Positions 41,989 to 52,212 of a stretch of DNA of 64,000 bases are shown here, in pieces. Origin of the DNA: Rhineura floridana (taxonomy: Eukaryota > Chordata > Lepidosauria > Squamata > Rhineuridae). The position numbers and the translations under genes were made by a program. Under the pieces are notes generated by a model, which was given only the letters and a program-made list of their open reading frames with translations, did no database searches and was not told the origin of the DNA. The DNA lies in contig NC_084484.1 in the NCBI RefSeq assembly GCF_030035675.1, positions 182,069,434 through 182,133,433 on the forward strand, written 5' to 3'. Position 1 is the stretch's first letter. The number at the start of each line of letters is the position of its first letter.

Positions 41989-42415
41989 TAGGGATGGGCG
42001 AGGAACTCAATTCAGTTCACATTTCAAGCTGAATCTATCAAATTTGCACTTTCTAGAACAACATGAGAACCGAAAGCCGCCCTCTCAAATTCGCTCTTAT
42101 TCCAATTTTGCAATGCAGTTCACCAGCCAAAGAATGTTCTCAAAAATGCGTATATTAGGGGACCATGAATAAAAATGAACGTATGAGTGAAAATAACATA
42201 CAAAAATGCATTATATGATGGGAAATTGCTTGCAAAAATGTGTAGATTAGTCAAAACTCTACAAAAATGTGTTTGTTAGGGGAAATTTGCACTTAAATGC
42301 TGGAGAATTTTCATGTTTTTTTGTAAAAAAAATTGCAAATTGTTGCAGAAATGCGGAGAACTGAATTTAAGATTGGAAAAATGAGAAACTAATTGCACAG
42401 AACTTTCCACCCCTA
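41989..42415. mobile_element. Non-autonomous hAT-like element, TAGGGATGGG family
   Basis: Starts TAGGGATGGGCGAG and ends TTCCACCCCTA, 427 bp, with the family's AAAAATGCGTATATTA words. Flanks GTTCTTTT and GTTTTCTC match at 5 of 8, so the TSD is doubtful. Confidence 0.6.
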
Positions 42416-42887
42416 GTTTTCTCATTTCAAAGAACAGTGAGATCTAGAAAGCTGTTTTTGTTAATGAAAGAACGACAGACGACTCCAAAACTCCCACTCA
42501 GCCAAGTCCTGTAATTCTTTTCTCCCTGACATGTAACTGTAATTATTAGACATCCTGTTGATCTGTTCTGTAAAAAAAATTCTCAGATTCTTGAGGGAAC
42601 TGTCTTATTTATCTGTTTTCTTTCAGAATGAAAAAGCCAAACGTTGACCACACTAAGAAAAAGTTTCAAGGTACATTTAGAAGAAGAAAACGCAGCCTGT
42701 ACACTTGCCAAATCACATGCCCAAAATGAAATAACACCCAAAGCTTGTAATGAACCTAGATTAGAATGATAGGATCATAAACTTTGAAGGGATGTCAGCA
42801 GGCCTTCTGTCCAGTATATGTGACCTAAGTCAGATTTACCCTGGTCCTGAAGTATCCAAAACAGCTGGCTTGGACCATCTGATTTAC

Positions 42888-42892
<5 letters not shown>
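42416..42892. other. SERPINH1 intron 1, unassigned, with an exon-like 45-bp segment
   Basis: At 42627-42671 a segment lies between TTTTCTTTCAG and GTACAT splice-like signals and begins AATGAAAAAGCCAAACG. There is no supporting homology, so it is not called an exon. Confidence 0.2.
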
Positions 42893-42927
<35 letters not shown>

Positions 42928-42985
42928 GTTTTTAAACTTCTATCCCGCCCTTCCTCCCAGAAGAGGCCCAGAGGGGCAAATGAAA
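42893..42985 (-). mobile_element. (AAT)n run and L2-type LINE 3' tip
   Basis: Thirteen or so AAT repeats followed by TCCCGCCCTTCCTCCCAG, the usual microsatellite-plus-tip structure of an L2 insertion. Confidence 0.7.
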
Positions 42986-43013
42986 GAACTGCCTTCTCTC
43001 TCCATCCTCTAGT

Positions 43014-43130
43014 CCAGGGGTGGCCACCATGATGCTCTTCTGTTGTTGAGACTGCCATCAACCCCATTTAGCATAACCAAGGGGGATGGTTGTTGTTGAA
43101 CAACATCTGGAGGGCACCATGTTGGCTACC
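43014..43130. mobile_element. Foldback MITE (CATCTGGAGGGC family)
   Basis: Left arm CCAGGGGTGGCCACCATGAT and right arm CATCTGGAGGGCACCATGTT with a decayed centre. Confidence 0.6.
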
Positions 43131-43671
43131 TCTAATCTAGTTGAGCACCCTGTTCATAACAGTGCACCCCCAGCCTGCCAAAAAAGTCCCCTTGAGCTGT
43201 TTTGAGCTGGACATTGAGGTGGTGACTCTGCTATCTAGTTAGAATCCATCCCAACAAACGCCACTTCTCAGTTGCGCCTAAGACTTCTTTCCCGGTTGAA
43301 TGTAAATCTACCTTCTTGACATTTAAACCCTTTTCTTCACTGGGACCCTAACCCAGTAGTAATACAGTCTCTTCCTAAAACCATGCTGCTGCTGTTGCTG
43401 CTGGAATTTCAGTCCTGTAAATAATTGGGTTGGCAGTTTATAGCTTGGAGATCGCCACCCATCGTCTCAACAGTTCTGCAGCCCTAGGAGCCAATAATTC
43501 AGGTGAAGAGCAGAGGACAGATGCCTGCATCCTCCTCCTCGGCTATGGAGCTGTTGGAGGTCTCCAGATTTCTCCAGATGGCAGCCTGGCAACCCCAGGT
43601 GTGTTCACTGTTGCATTCTCAAAAGACCAGCGGTACCTTTGGCAGTAAATGACTTTGCCTCTCTAGCATCG

Positions 43672-43802
43672 ATGGGGGGGACCTATGGCCTTCTAGATGT
43701 TTTTGGATGGCAACTCCCACCATCTTTGACCATTGGCCATGCGGGCTGCTGGGAGTTCGAGTCCAGCAACACCTGGAGAGAGCCACAGGGTTCACCATCC
43801 TT
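43672..43802. mobile_element. Foldback MITE
   Basis: Left arm GACCTATGGCCTTCTAGATG; right arm inverted (ACACCTGGAGAGAGCCACAG), with the internal CATTGGCCATGCGGGCTG centre. Confidence 0.6.
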
Positions 43803-43808
43803 GCTCTA

Positions 43809-43890
43809 AGCCAGCCCTCCCCAACCTAGTGTCCTGCTCGAGATGCTTTGGATTGCAACTCCCATCATCTGGAGGGCCTACAAGTTCGCC
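43809..43890. mobile_element. Foldback MITE, internally deleted
   Basis: Left arm CAGCCCTCCCCAACCTAGTG; the right arm is cut short (CATCTGGAGGGCCTACAAG). Confidence 0.55.
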
Positions 43891-44056
43891 AGCTCTGTCG
43901 GTCATGTCCAGACTGCTCCCTCTGTCCATTTAGCCACTGAATTCTAGCTTCACTGCTGTTTGAGAGTGCTAAGTGGACAGCAGAGGAGTCTGTTTTTGCT
44001 GGAGTGAGCCGCAGTTGCCTGAGGAATATGTTCCTGCTAAATGTACAGCTAGAGAG

Positions 44057-44273
44057 CCAGTGTGGTGTAGCGGTTAAGGTGTTGGTCTACGACCTGGGAG
44101 ACAAGGGTTTGAATCCCCACACAGCCATGAAGCTCGCTGGGTGACCTTGGGCCACTCACTGACTCAGCCTCAGAGGGAGGCAATGGTAAACCCCCTCTGA
44201 ATTCTGCTTACCATGAAAACCCTATTCGTAGGGTCGCCATAAGTCTGGATCGAAGGCAGTCCATTTCCATTCC
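44057..44273 (+). mobile_element. Sauria SINE with perfect 18-bp TSD
   Basis: Head CCAGTGTGGTGTAGCGGTTA, B box GGGTTTGAATCCCC, and a Bov-B tail ending CAGTCCATTTCCATTCC. The duplication AAATGTACAGCTAGAGAG is perfect at 44039-44056 and 44274-44291, marking a recent insertion in intron 1 of SERPINH1. Confidence 0.95.
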
Positions 44274-44464
44274 AAATGTACAGCTAGAGAGTCAACCGAT
44301 GCTGTTTTTCATGGTTAGTTGCAAAGGCCCCTGCTGTTAGAACATGCCGGGAAGAACGATAAGATCTCAAGCAATCCCCCAGGCTGCAACCACCATGTGT
44401 ACATTTTGTACAATAGGTTTTGCAGATCCTGCCCCATTGAATCTAGCCAGTGGCGCGTTGGAGC

Positions 44465-44871
44465 CAGGGCTGTGGAGTCGGAGTCGGAAGCCATTTTGGG
44501 TGGAGTCGGTAGAAATGTACCTACTCTGGCTTCAAAATAAATTTTGATTGACAAATTTTTTAAAATATAAATTCAAAATGTCAAAGAAGCTTCCCATGAA
44601 GTCAGCTGTAGTTGAGCATTTCACCATAACTCAAGATGGAAAACATTTTGTGTGTCAGTGTATGACACAAGACCCAGATGAAGACAAATGCTGTGATGCC
44701 AAGATCAGCGCACATTCAGGCAGCGATAAAAATGCTCCTATAAGAGCTTCCAATTTAAAAAGACATTTACAGCCCTTTCCAGGGCTGTGGAGTCGGAAGC
44801 AATTTTGGGTGGAGTGGGACAGTAGAAAAATAGAGGAGTCGGAGGTTAGGCGTACCGACTCCACAGCCCTG
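44465..44871 (+). mobile_element. hAT element remnant with BED-finger coding part
   Basis: Starts CAGGGCTGTGGAGTCGGAG and ends with the inverted CCGACTCCACAGCCCTG. Flanked by a perfect 8-bp TSD, GTTGGAGC (44457-44464 and 44872-44879). It carries the beginning of a transposase (44578 on). A second left terminus (CAGGGCTGTGGAGTCGG) occurs inside at 44780. The terminus fits the hAT consensus. Confidence 0.92.
44578..44776 (+). pseudogene. hAT transposase N-terminus with BED zinc finger (fragment)
   Basis: About 66 codons starting MSKKLPMKSAVVEHF, then CQCMTQDPDEDKCC and ASNLKRHLQPF. The Cys-x-Cys and the NLKRHLQ stretch resemble the BED-type DNA-binding finger that begins many hAT transposases. 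The catalytic RNase-H-like part is deleted, so it is inactive. Confidence 0.7.
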
Positions 44872-45349
44872 GTTGGAGCCAGATCAGTGTTTACAGGAAG
44901 GCTTTCCTTTGGAAAGAAGATTTCTGTTTTTTTAAAAGGCTTTGCCGTTTTCATCTCTCTCCTCCCTCCCAACCACCCCCATCAAAAGACTGTTTTGACT
45001 GTTGTTACTTGGGACTGTAATTTCACCCCATGTGGGAGGCTGTGCCATTTCCAGGAGTTAATTGCAGAGGGCCTTTGCTTGCAGCCTGCCTGCGTGGCGG
45101 TTCCCCCCCCCTTCCTGCATGGAATGCCGGGGACGGGTGTTCTCCCACTTCCTTTCCTTTGTCTCATTCCATTTCTCTGCTCTTTTCTGCTGCATGCAGA
45201 GTACATTGCTCAGACCACGCCCTTGGCTCAGTGCCCCCAAGCGTCGTTGATGAGATCTTGGCTCCCTCCCAGATGGGATCACAGAAGAAAAATGTAGAAT
45301 TGACTCTGGAGCGAGTGGAGTGGAAACTGCAAACGATTTTATATGGGCT
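44872..45349. other. SERPINH1 intron 1, unassigned part
   Basis: No repeat or exon recognised. The long frame that crosses from the hAT fragment into this region is chance read-through. Confidence 0.4.
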
Positions 45350-45470
45350 AGCCTTCGCCAACCTAGTGCCCTCCAGATGTTTTGGATGGCAATTCCCATC
45401 AGCCCCAGCTCGTGCGTGCAGATGCAAGCTGTAGCCCAAAACATCTGGGGGGCACCAGGTTGGTGAAGGC
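45350..45470. mobile_element. Foldback MITE
   Basis: Left arm TAGCCTTCGCCAACCTAGTG and right arm CACCAGGTTGGTGAAGGCTG are near-perfect inverted partners. Confidence 0.75.
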
Positions 45471-45702
45471 TGGTGTGGATAGAGAAATAGTATTATTTGG
45501 GGCACTTTTTGTAATTCAGGAGAGGCATAGCTCAGCAACTTAAGTTTTAACCAGTTTTGAATGGAGAAAAGGCCACAGTGTCAGGAGTGGTAGCTCTGTG
45601 CATTGATCCGCTCTTGTGTGGTGGCAGAAGGGCTCTTTAATTCACTCCTTCTCTGGGGAAAGGGTCCTTAACCAGGCAATTCAGTTATTGTTACATGTAT
45701 GG

Positions 45703-45892
45703 GGAAGGCTTTAGCTCAGGGGCAGAGCATCTGCCTTGCAAGTGGGAAGTCTTGCGTTCAATTCCCAGTGGCATTTCCAGGGAGGGCTGGGGGAGATTCC
45801 TGCTTGAAACCCTGGAGAGCTGCTGCCAGTCAGTGTAGAGAATACTGAGCTAGATGGACTGTTGGTCTGACTTTGTATAAGGCCGCTTCCTC
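45703..45892 (+). mobile_element. tRNA-Ala-derived SINE
   Basis: Head AAGGCTTTAGCTCAGGGGCA, B box GTTCAATTCCC, body GAGAGCTGCTGCCAGTCAGT and 3' end CTGACTTTGTATAAGGCCGC. Confidence 0.87.
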
Positions 45893-46097
45893 TAACCATC
45901 AATCTGCTTAGGCAAAACAGGCAGGTCACTACTCCCAAGGAGATTGCAACCTGTTCTAGTCTTCTCTGACCTGGTGCCCTCTAGGTATTGTGGGACCTCC
46001 CGTCAGCCGTAGCCATCATGACCAGCAGCCATAGGTGAGTGGAGGTAGCCAGGGATTTGAACTTGGGACTTTCTGGGTGCCAATATGTGCTCTGCTG

Positions 46098-46480
46098 CTG
46101 GTATAGCACAGTGGGGAGGAGAGCCTGGCTGGGAGTCCAGAGTCTGAGTTCAAATCTCCACTCGTGTCTCCTGGGTATCAAGGGCCAGCTAAAGATCACA
46201 ACCACAGGGAGTGGCTCAGGGGTCACGTGCCCTGCCACCTGTGCAGCCGTGGGCAAGCTGCAGAGTCCCAAAAAGCCCAGTTGCCCCCAGCTGGCAGTTG
46301 CGGACAAGGCAGGGGCTGCCTTGTGCAGCTGTGGCAAGCTGAGCAGGTCCTAGCCAGCTGGGGAGGACTAGCCTCAGAGGGAGGCAATGGGAAACTCCCT
46401 CTGAATACCGCTTACCATGAAATCCCTATTTGTAGGGTCGCCATAAGTCGGGATCGACTTGAAGGCAGCCCATTTCAACT
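46098..46480 (+). mobile_element. Long Sauria-type SINE
   Basis: Head GGTATAGCACAGTGGGGAGG, middle CAGCTAAAGATCACAACCAC and Bov-B tail GGGTCGCCATAAGTCGGGAT. Near-complete copy. Confidence 0.88.
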
Positions 46481-46791
46481 TTCACTGAACCTGTGGCCCC
46501 TCCCCATGAAAGGAGCGCATAGGTTTGATTGGAGCATCCTGCCTTTAGAAGAGGTTGCCTGTTGCTTTCCTGCCTGAGATTAACACTTTACAGTCAGAAG
46601 GCTTTCTTGGAACAGGGATTCGTGCAGAAGCACAGGGGTGAGCTCTTTTGAGGGTGGTTAGTTCTTTTTTGCATGCTAAAATTAAGCTTTGCAGGTGCAA
46701 GAGTAATGTGTGCCTCACATTTTTAATTAAAGGGAGGAGTAATACTTTGATGTAATTAAATCAGAAGTTCTGGGGAAAGCTGAGCTAAATA

Positions 46792-47002
46792 CAGTAGGGC
46801 TCCGCTTACCGGCATTCCGTTTTGCGGCGTTCCGCTGATGCAGCAGCTTTCAATTCGGGGAAATTCCCCATTTTAAAGCTGATTTTACAGCATTTTCTGA
46901 CATTTTCACGGCATTTTCGTGCGACACGGCCCATTATAGTCAATGGGGTCGCTTTACGGCAGGGGCCTGGTCCCTAACCCGCTGTATAAGCAGGGCCCTA
47001 CT
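46792..47002. mobile_element. MITE with CAGTAGGGCYCCGCTTA termini, Tigger/mariner-like
   Basis: Left end CAGTAGGGCTCCGCTTACC and right end inverted AGTAGGGCCCTGCTTATAC. TA dinucleotides flank both sides (46790-46791 and 47003-47004). TA target and CAGT start resemble Tigger-type mariner elements. No coding. Confidence 0.6.
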
Positions 47003-47511
47003 TATTCAAACTTTCTCAGAATCCAAGGGCTCCCTCTATTGGTCCTACAAGGAATCACAGTCAGTGCCAGCTAGACACTCAGAGATTGCTTCAAGTTTGT
47101 AGCAAATTTGCTATATGGTACTGTGTTGAATGACACCATAAATATTATGAGAATATTATGAGAACATAAATATTATTAAATAGGTAACCTCAAAAAACCC
47201 TCTAATTGTTTCTTCCTCCCCAGTAGCTCAGACGTTAGACTTTCTATTGAATAACAAAAGCCTCAAGTTACTCACATTACAATTCCCTGCACATAGAAAA
47301 GCAGCGCATCATGGAGACGTCTGGGCTAAGATCCTTCACCTGGACATGCAAGCTTTCTACATGCAGGAAACTTGTCTGCAGTATCGCCGCTTCCAGTCAT
47401 GTGAACCCTAGTCTGGTCGTGCCTGATTATTCTCTTCCCCCTTCAGTCATCTCTCATGTTGGAAGAGCAAGTTAAGATTAGTCGCAAGCAAGCATCCCCT
47501 GTACTTCCGTA
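47003..47511. other. SERPINH1 intron 1, unassigned part
   Basis: No repeat or exon recognised. Confidence 0.4.
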
Positions 47512-47860
47512 AGAGGAGCCTGGGCGGATCAGAACAGAGGTCCATCCAGTTCAGCACTCGCCTTCCCAGGGGGCCAGTCCAAATGCCTCTGGGAAGCCAA
47601 CAGGCAGGGCCCTCTCTTCCTCCCCATCTGGCTCCCCAGCAATTGGTATTCTGAGATATACTGCCCCTGAACATGGAAGTTCCAAATAGTCATCCCTGGC
47701 TGGTAAGAGCTGATAGATGTGTGCCCTCCATGAATTTGTCTCAACCCTTTTTAAAGCCATTTATGCTGATACCTGCCATCGAATCTTGTGGCGGTGGGTT
47801 TCCTAAATCACTCGTGCATCGTATATAGAAATATTCTTGTCTGTCTTTTTATCTGCTACC
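47512..47860 (-). mobile_element. CR1 LINE 3' end, older subfamily
   Basis: Minus-strand relatives of CR1 tail and C-terminal coding sequence: GAGGAGCCTGGGCGGATCAG, CCTCCATGAATTTGTCTCAA, then TCGAATCTTGTGGCGGTGGG. Confidence 0.7.
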
Positions 47861-48054
47861 AGCCAGTTTTGTTGTGGGACACAAGAGTTCTAGAATTGCA
47901 GGATAATAACAATTACTATGTAGCTGCTCATCAGTGACCATACCCGGAGTAACTTGCAACACAAAGCTAAAAGGACAGTGTACAAAAATAGTTCAAAGCT
48001 TTCTCTCAGTCCACTTTCTCCACACCATGCAGAACTTTGTGCACCCAAATCACA

Positions 48055-48190
48055 GCCTTGGCCAGTGGAGGGTCCTGGGTTCAATCTCCAGGTAGGGCTG
48101 GGAGAGACTCCAGCCTAAAACCCCAGAGAGCTGCTGCCAGTCAGTGTAGACAATACTGAACTAGGTGGACCAGCGGTCTGACTTCCTGGA
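48055..48190 (+). mobile_element. tRNA-Ala-derived SINE, 5' part decayed
   Basis: B box GGGTTCAATCTCCAGGTAGG, then AGAGAGCTGCTGCCAGTCAG and ACTGAACTAGGTGGACCAGC. Confidence 0.78.
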
Positions 48191-48295
48191 AGGCAGCTCC
48201 TTCAGTGGAGGGTGCCAGGTTGGCAAAGCCTGCTCTGTTGTGGCCCCCCTTGTCTCTTTTACCCTGAACCTGATGGCTCCAGATGTCAACCCAGG

Positions 48296-48450
48296 GTGAG
48301 GAATAATTTGTGGCCCTCCAGATGTGGCTGGACTGCGACTGCCACATCCCTGACCATCAGCTGTGCTGGCTAGGGCTGATGGGTGCTGGAGCCCAACCAC
48401 ATCTGGCTGGAGCCCAACCACATCTGGGAGGCCACGGACTCCCCACCAGC
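48296..48450. mobile_element. Foldback MITE with a small internal duplication
   Basis: Left arm TTTGTGGCCCTCCAGATGTG. The right half holds the word GGAGCCCAACCACATCTGG twice in tandem, then GGGAGGCCACGGACTCCCCA. Confidence 0.65.
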
Positions 48451-48556
48451 TTCAGCCATCCCTTGGAGGGAATGTGCCCTGATCCTGCGCCTTTCCCATC
48501 ACTGTTCAGAGGTGAGGAGGCCAGAACTGTGTACAGGATTCCAAACGCAGCCACGT

Positions 48557-48747
48557 AGGACGTTGCCTTATCCTGAGTCAGACATTTGGTCCATCTAGCT
48601 CAGTATAGTCTACACTGACTGGCAGCAGCTCTCCAGGGTTTCAGACAGCAGTCTCTTCCCAGCCCTACCTGGAGATGCCGGGGATTGAACCTGGGACCTC
48701 GTGCGTGCAAAGCAGATGCTCCTCCCCTGACCTACAGCCCTTCCCCA
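48557..48747 (-). mobile_element. tRNA-Ala-derived SINE
   Basis: Nearly complete minus-strand copy ending about 140 bp before SERPINH1 exon 2: CTGAGTCAGACATTTGGTCC at the left and inverted head CCCCTGACCTACAGCCCTTC at the right. Confidence 0.88.
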
Positions 48748-48906
48748 CCTCTAAAGTCGTCATGATGCTGGCAGTTCCCCGTATTCTTCACCTGTGTTAC
48801 ACGGTCCCCGTCACCTGGATGGATAAATGGGGAAGCAAGCGGAAGATGGTTCACCTTGCTGACCTCACCTTTGCTTCCTTGCAGGCTCGGCTTGGTCCCA
48901 GTTCCC

Positions 48907-49537
48907 ATGGCAGCCATGTGGGTGATCAGACTCCTGGCGCTCTGCGCTCTGGTCGTTGCTGTGCCCCCAGAAGGCAAGAAGGCGAGCGAGAAGAAAGCCG
49001 CCACATCAGGCGAGAAGAAGCTGAGCGACAAAGCAACGGCCTTGGCCGACCGCAGCGCCGTCCTGGCCTTCAACCTCTACCACGCAATGGCTAAGGAGAA
49101 GAACATGGAGAACATCTTGGTCTCTCCAGTGGTGGTGGCATCTTCACTTGGGCTGGTCTCTCTTGGCGGCAAGGCCACCACCGCCTCCCAAGCCAAGGCT
49201 CTCCTCAGCGCTGAGAAACTGAACGACGACTACGTGCACAGCGGCCTGTCGGAACTCCTGAGCGACGTGAGCAACTCCACGGCCCGCAACGTCACCTGGA
49301 AGATCGGCAGCCGCCTGTACGGCCCCAGCGCCATCAGCTTCGCCGACGACTTCGTCAAAAGCAGCAAGAAGCACTACAACTACGAGCACTCGAAGATCAA
49401 CTTCCGGGACAAGCGGAGCGCCCTGAAGTCCATCAACGAGTGGGCGGCCCAGACCACCGACGGGAAGCTGCCCGAAGTCACCAAAGACGTGGAGAAGACG
49501 GATGGGGCCTTGATCGTCAACGCCATGTTCTTCAAAC
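48907..49537 (+). CDS. SERPINH1: SERPINH1 exon 2 (first coding exon), HSP47 residues 1-210
   Basis: HSP47 is a non-inhibitory serpin that binds triple-helical procollagen in the ER and helps its folding and export. The exon starts after the acceptor CCTTGCAG at 48884. Two in-frame ATGs compete: 48907 ([20 protein letters not shown]) and 48916. From the second the protein is 418 residues, the human length. A hydrophobic signal peptide follows, with likely cleavage near AVVA|VP. Recognisable serpin core: [20 protein letters not shown] and [20 protein letters not shown]. Two N-glycosylation sites, NST at 123 and NVT at 128 (421-residue numbering), match human N120 and N125. The Cys of mammalian HYNCEHS is Tyr here, as in chicken. 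The exon ends in ...MFFK plus one base at a GTAAGT donor. Confidence 0.96.
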
Positions 49538-50723
49538 GTAAGTGGAAGCGGATAGGTGGCTGTGATTTAGTGCAGGATTGCGTGGCTTCCAGCCTCAAGG
49601 TCTTGTGGAGCGTGAGTAATAAGCTGTTTATATCCCACCCTTCTTCCCTAAGTGTGTCATCTGAACCCAGGGTCATGGTGAAAGCCTTCTTTTTCACCAC
49701 AATACATAGCCAAGGGTTGCTCTGTGTTGCAGGTCATGGTTAAGAAGGGGAGACCTTAACCGCAATCTTGGGTTGGGATGACATGCTAAACCAAGCCTAG
49801 GCTTAGTTGCCACCAGACACCGACCTAAAAAGCAGAGAGGGGCAAATCAGCTGTGAGCTTCTTGCCAGGAACAAGCATAGCCATAGTAAGCCTTACTCTG
49901 GCTTTCTGACTCTAAACATGGGGGGTTGCATATAGCTAGTGTGGCTAATACCTTTTGATCACCCTGTTGTCCAGAACTGGTTTTCTACTCATTTGTAACC
50001 CGTGTGCCCCTTGCAGTTTTTCTGTTTGAGGTTCTCACAAAACACTCTCCCCGTAGATGTTCCCAAAGCAGTTTTCGTATAACAACTAAAACAATATCGC
50101 TGAAACATAAGCTAGAGTTAAAACATAGACCAGTAAAACACCAACAATCAGTCACTGAAAGAATGCAAGGAGAGACTGGCAATAATCGGATTGTGGGCTC
50201 CAAAGGCTTGCAAGACGTCCTCAATGTGGCTGCATTCTGTGCCTCTAAGGATATGGAGCTGCATAACTGGGGAGGCCCTATTCTGGAGCTCCATCCAACG
50301 GAAGCATGATCACCCAGTATGGGGAGAGGCACTCCAGTAAATACCTAGGGTTGTATCCAATCCTGGTCTTGCTCAGAGCAGACCCACTGAAATTAAGGAA
50401 CCTCAGATAGCCACGGTCATTAATTTCTAAGGGTCTGCTCTGATTGGGTGGCCGGTGAAGATCCCGGAGAAGAGTTATTCTATGACATTGCATGGAAGTG
50501 CCGGTCAGTGCTCTGGCAGCTACATTTTGTACAAAGTGCGTTTCTTCTTTTTCCTTCTTGCATTGGCTTCTTCAACTGCTAGAAGCAAGAACCGCCTGTG
50601 TTCGTTGAATTGTGGCAAGGGGGCGTGGGGGCAGATTATTGAATTAGAGACAGCCGCGTGTGATGCAACAAGCCGATTGCCGCCATTGTTACCTGGCCTT
50701 CCCTCTTCTCTTTGCTTCTGTAG

Positions 50724-50822
50724 CTCACTGGGATGAAAGGTTCCATCACAAGATGGTGGACAATCGTGGCTTTATGGTGACCCGTTCCTACACAGTTGGC
50801 ATTCCCATGATGCATCGCACAG
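50724..50822 (+). CDS. SERPINH1: SERPINH1 exon 3
   Basis: 99 nt after the acceptor TTCTGTAG, completing the codon for Pro211 and reading [20 protein letters not shown], then [12 protein letters not shown]. Arg225 in DNRGF corresponds to human Arg222, one of the residues that contacts collagen arginine side-binding partners in HSP47-collagen structures. It ends ACA G|GTAAGA. Confidence 0.96.
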
Positions 50823-51291
50823 GTAAGAAAGCCTGAGAAGGGACAAGACTCATCCTTGGACAAATCTCCTTGTACTTGAGCAGCCAGGAGATGTCCAACC
50901 TTCTGGGATTCTGAACATTTGCCAAAGAAAACGCTTGAGCTACTAGGAGGCCAGTTGGAAAGAGCACCTGATTTTCCTGTCCTGGAGGGAGGGGAGTCCC
51001 GGGGTGGGTTGTCACCGCCCACTTGCTCCGCCGGCAGGAAGAATTCTTCGGGAGAGGGTAGCTGCGTGGCTGGCCAGCCTCTCCCCGGATTCACTTCTTG
51101 TCAGCTGTGCTGCAGGTCGCTAGGCCATGGGCTAAGAGCACATGGAAACGTCTCTTTATAGTTTTCTTTCACCCTCCCTCTCCTTCCTCCATCTGGCCTT
51201 GGCCCTTTCAGGACTACGAGACTGATTTGATTGATTGATTGATTGAAAGGTAGCCATTTCTCTCCCAGGCTAGCTAAAAATGCTTAAAAGT

Positions 51292-51408
51292 AGGGCTGGG
51301 GAACCTGTGGCCCTCCAGACTTTGCTGGACTCAAACTCCCAGCAACCTGAGGAATGATGGGGATTGTAGTCCAACAACATCTGGAGGGCCACGGTTTGGT
51401 AAGCCCCA
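51292..51408. mobile_element. Foldback MITE in SERPINH1 intron 3
   Basis: Left arm TAGGGCTGGGGAACCTGTGG with CCCTCCAGAC and inverted right arm CATCTGGAGGGCCACGGTTT. Confidence 0.7.
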
Positions 51409-51611
51409 AAGCTGCCTTTGTCAACCCTCTAGATGTTTTAGACCACACATGCAGCAGGTTCTGAGGCCTTGTCCACATGCTTCCAAGCCTGCTTTCTTGC
51501 TCTTAAGGTCTAGAAACTTGCTCTTTTAATCGCCTCAAAAATAAAAGAGCAACTTTCTAACTCTTACGGGATTGCCTTTAAGGCTGATATATATTCTAAG
51601 TAAGGTACTAT

Positions 51612-52195
51612 TTTATTTATTTATTTATTTATTTGAAAATATTTCTATCCTTCTACCCTATAATAGGGCACTCAGGGCGGCTTACAAAAATAAAATCAAA
51701 CACGTACATAATAAAATTGTGAACAGTAAAATCACAAAAACATTAAAATACATAAAATACAATTAAAATACATAAAATACAACTCATACACATATATAGG
51801 GAGTGGTACTAAAGGGGACTACAAGGGTAAAATTTAACGTAGAAGGCATAAAATCAGTGTCAGGCTCTATCTTCAGTCCTTCCCAAAGGCTGTCCAGAAC
51901 AAAATCGTTTTCAGAAGTCTCCGGGAAACCAACAGGGAGGGAGTAGAGCGGATTTCTTGGGGTAGGGTATTCCAAAGCTTGGGGGCCACGGCTGAAAAGG
52001 GTCTCTCCCATGTGCCTGTCAGTCTAACATCTTTCACTCCAGACATGCAGAGGAGACCAGAGGCAGATGATCTTAAATCCTGGGCAGGAACGTATGGCGT
52101 AAGCGGTCCCTCAGGTACCTTGGTCCAAGGCCGTTTAGGGCTTTAAAGGTCAGAACCAGCACTTTGAATTGGGCCCGGAAACAAATTGGGAGCTA
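51612..52195 (-). mobile_element. L2-type LINE 3' region
   Basis: Begins in (TTTA)n, then GGGCACTCAGGGCGGCTTAC and an A-rich part. It continues into 3' coding/untranslated sequence (GTCCAAGGCCGTTTAGGGCT, CACTTTGAATTGGGCCCGG). Minus orientation, non-coding relic. Confidence 0.72.
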
Positions 52196-52212
52196 GTTTC
52201 TGCATGTGCGAG

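Noticed and set aside
44548-45297. A 249-codon protein gene
   Set aside because: Only the first third is a hAT BED-finger fragment; the rest runs through the transposon end into intronic DNA.
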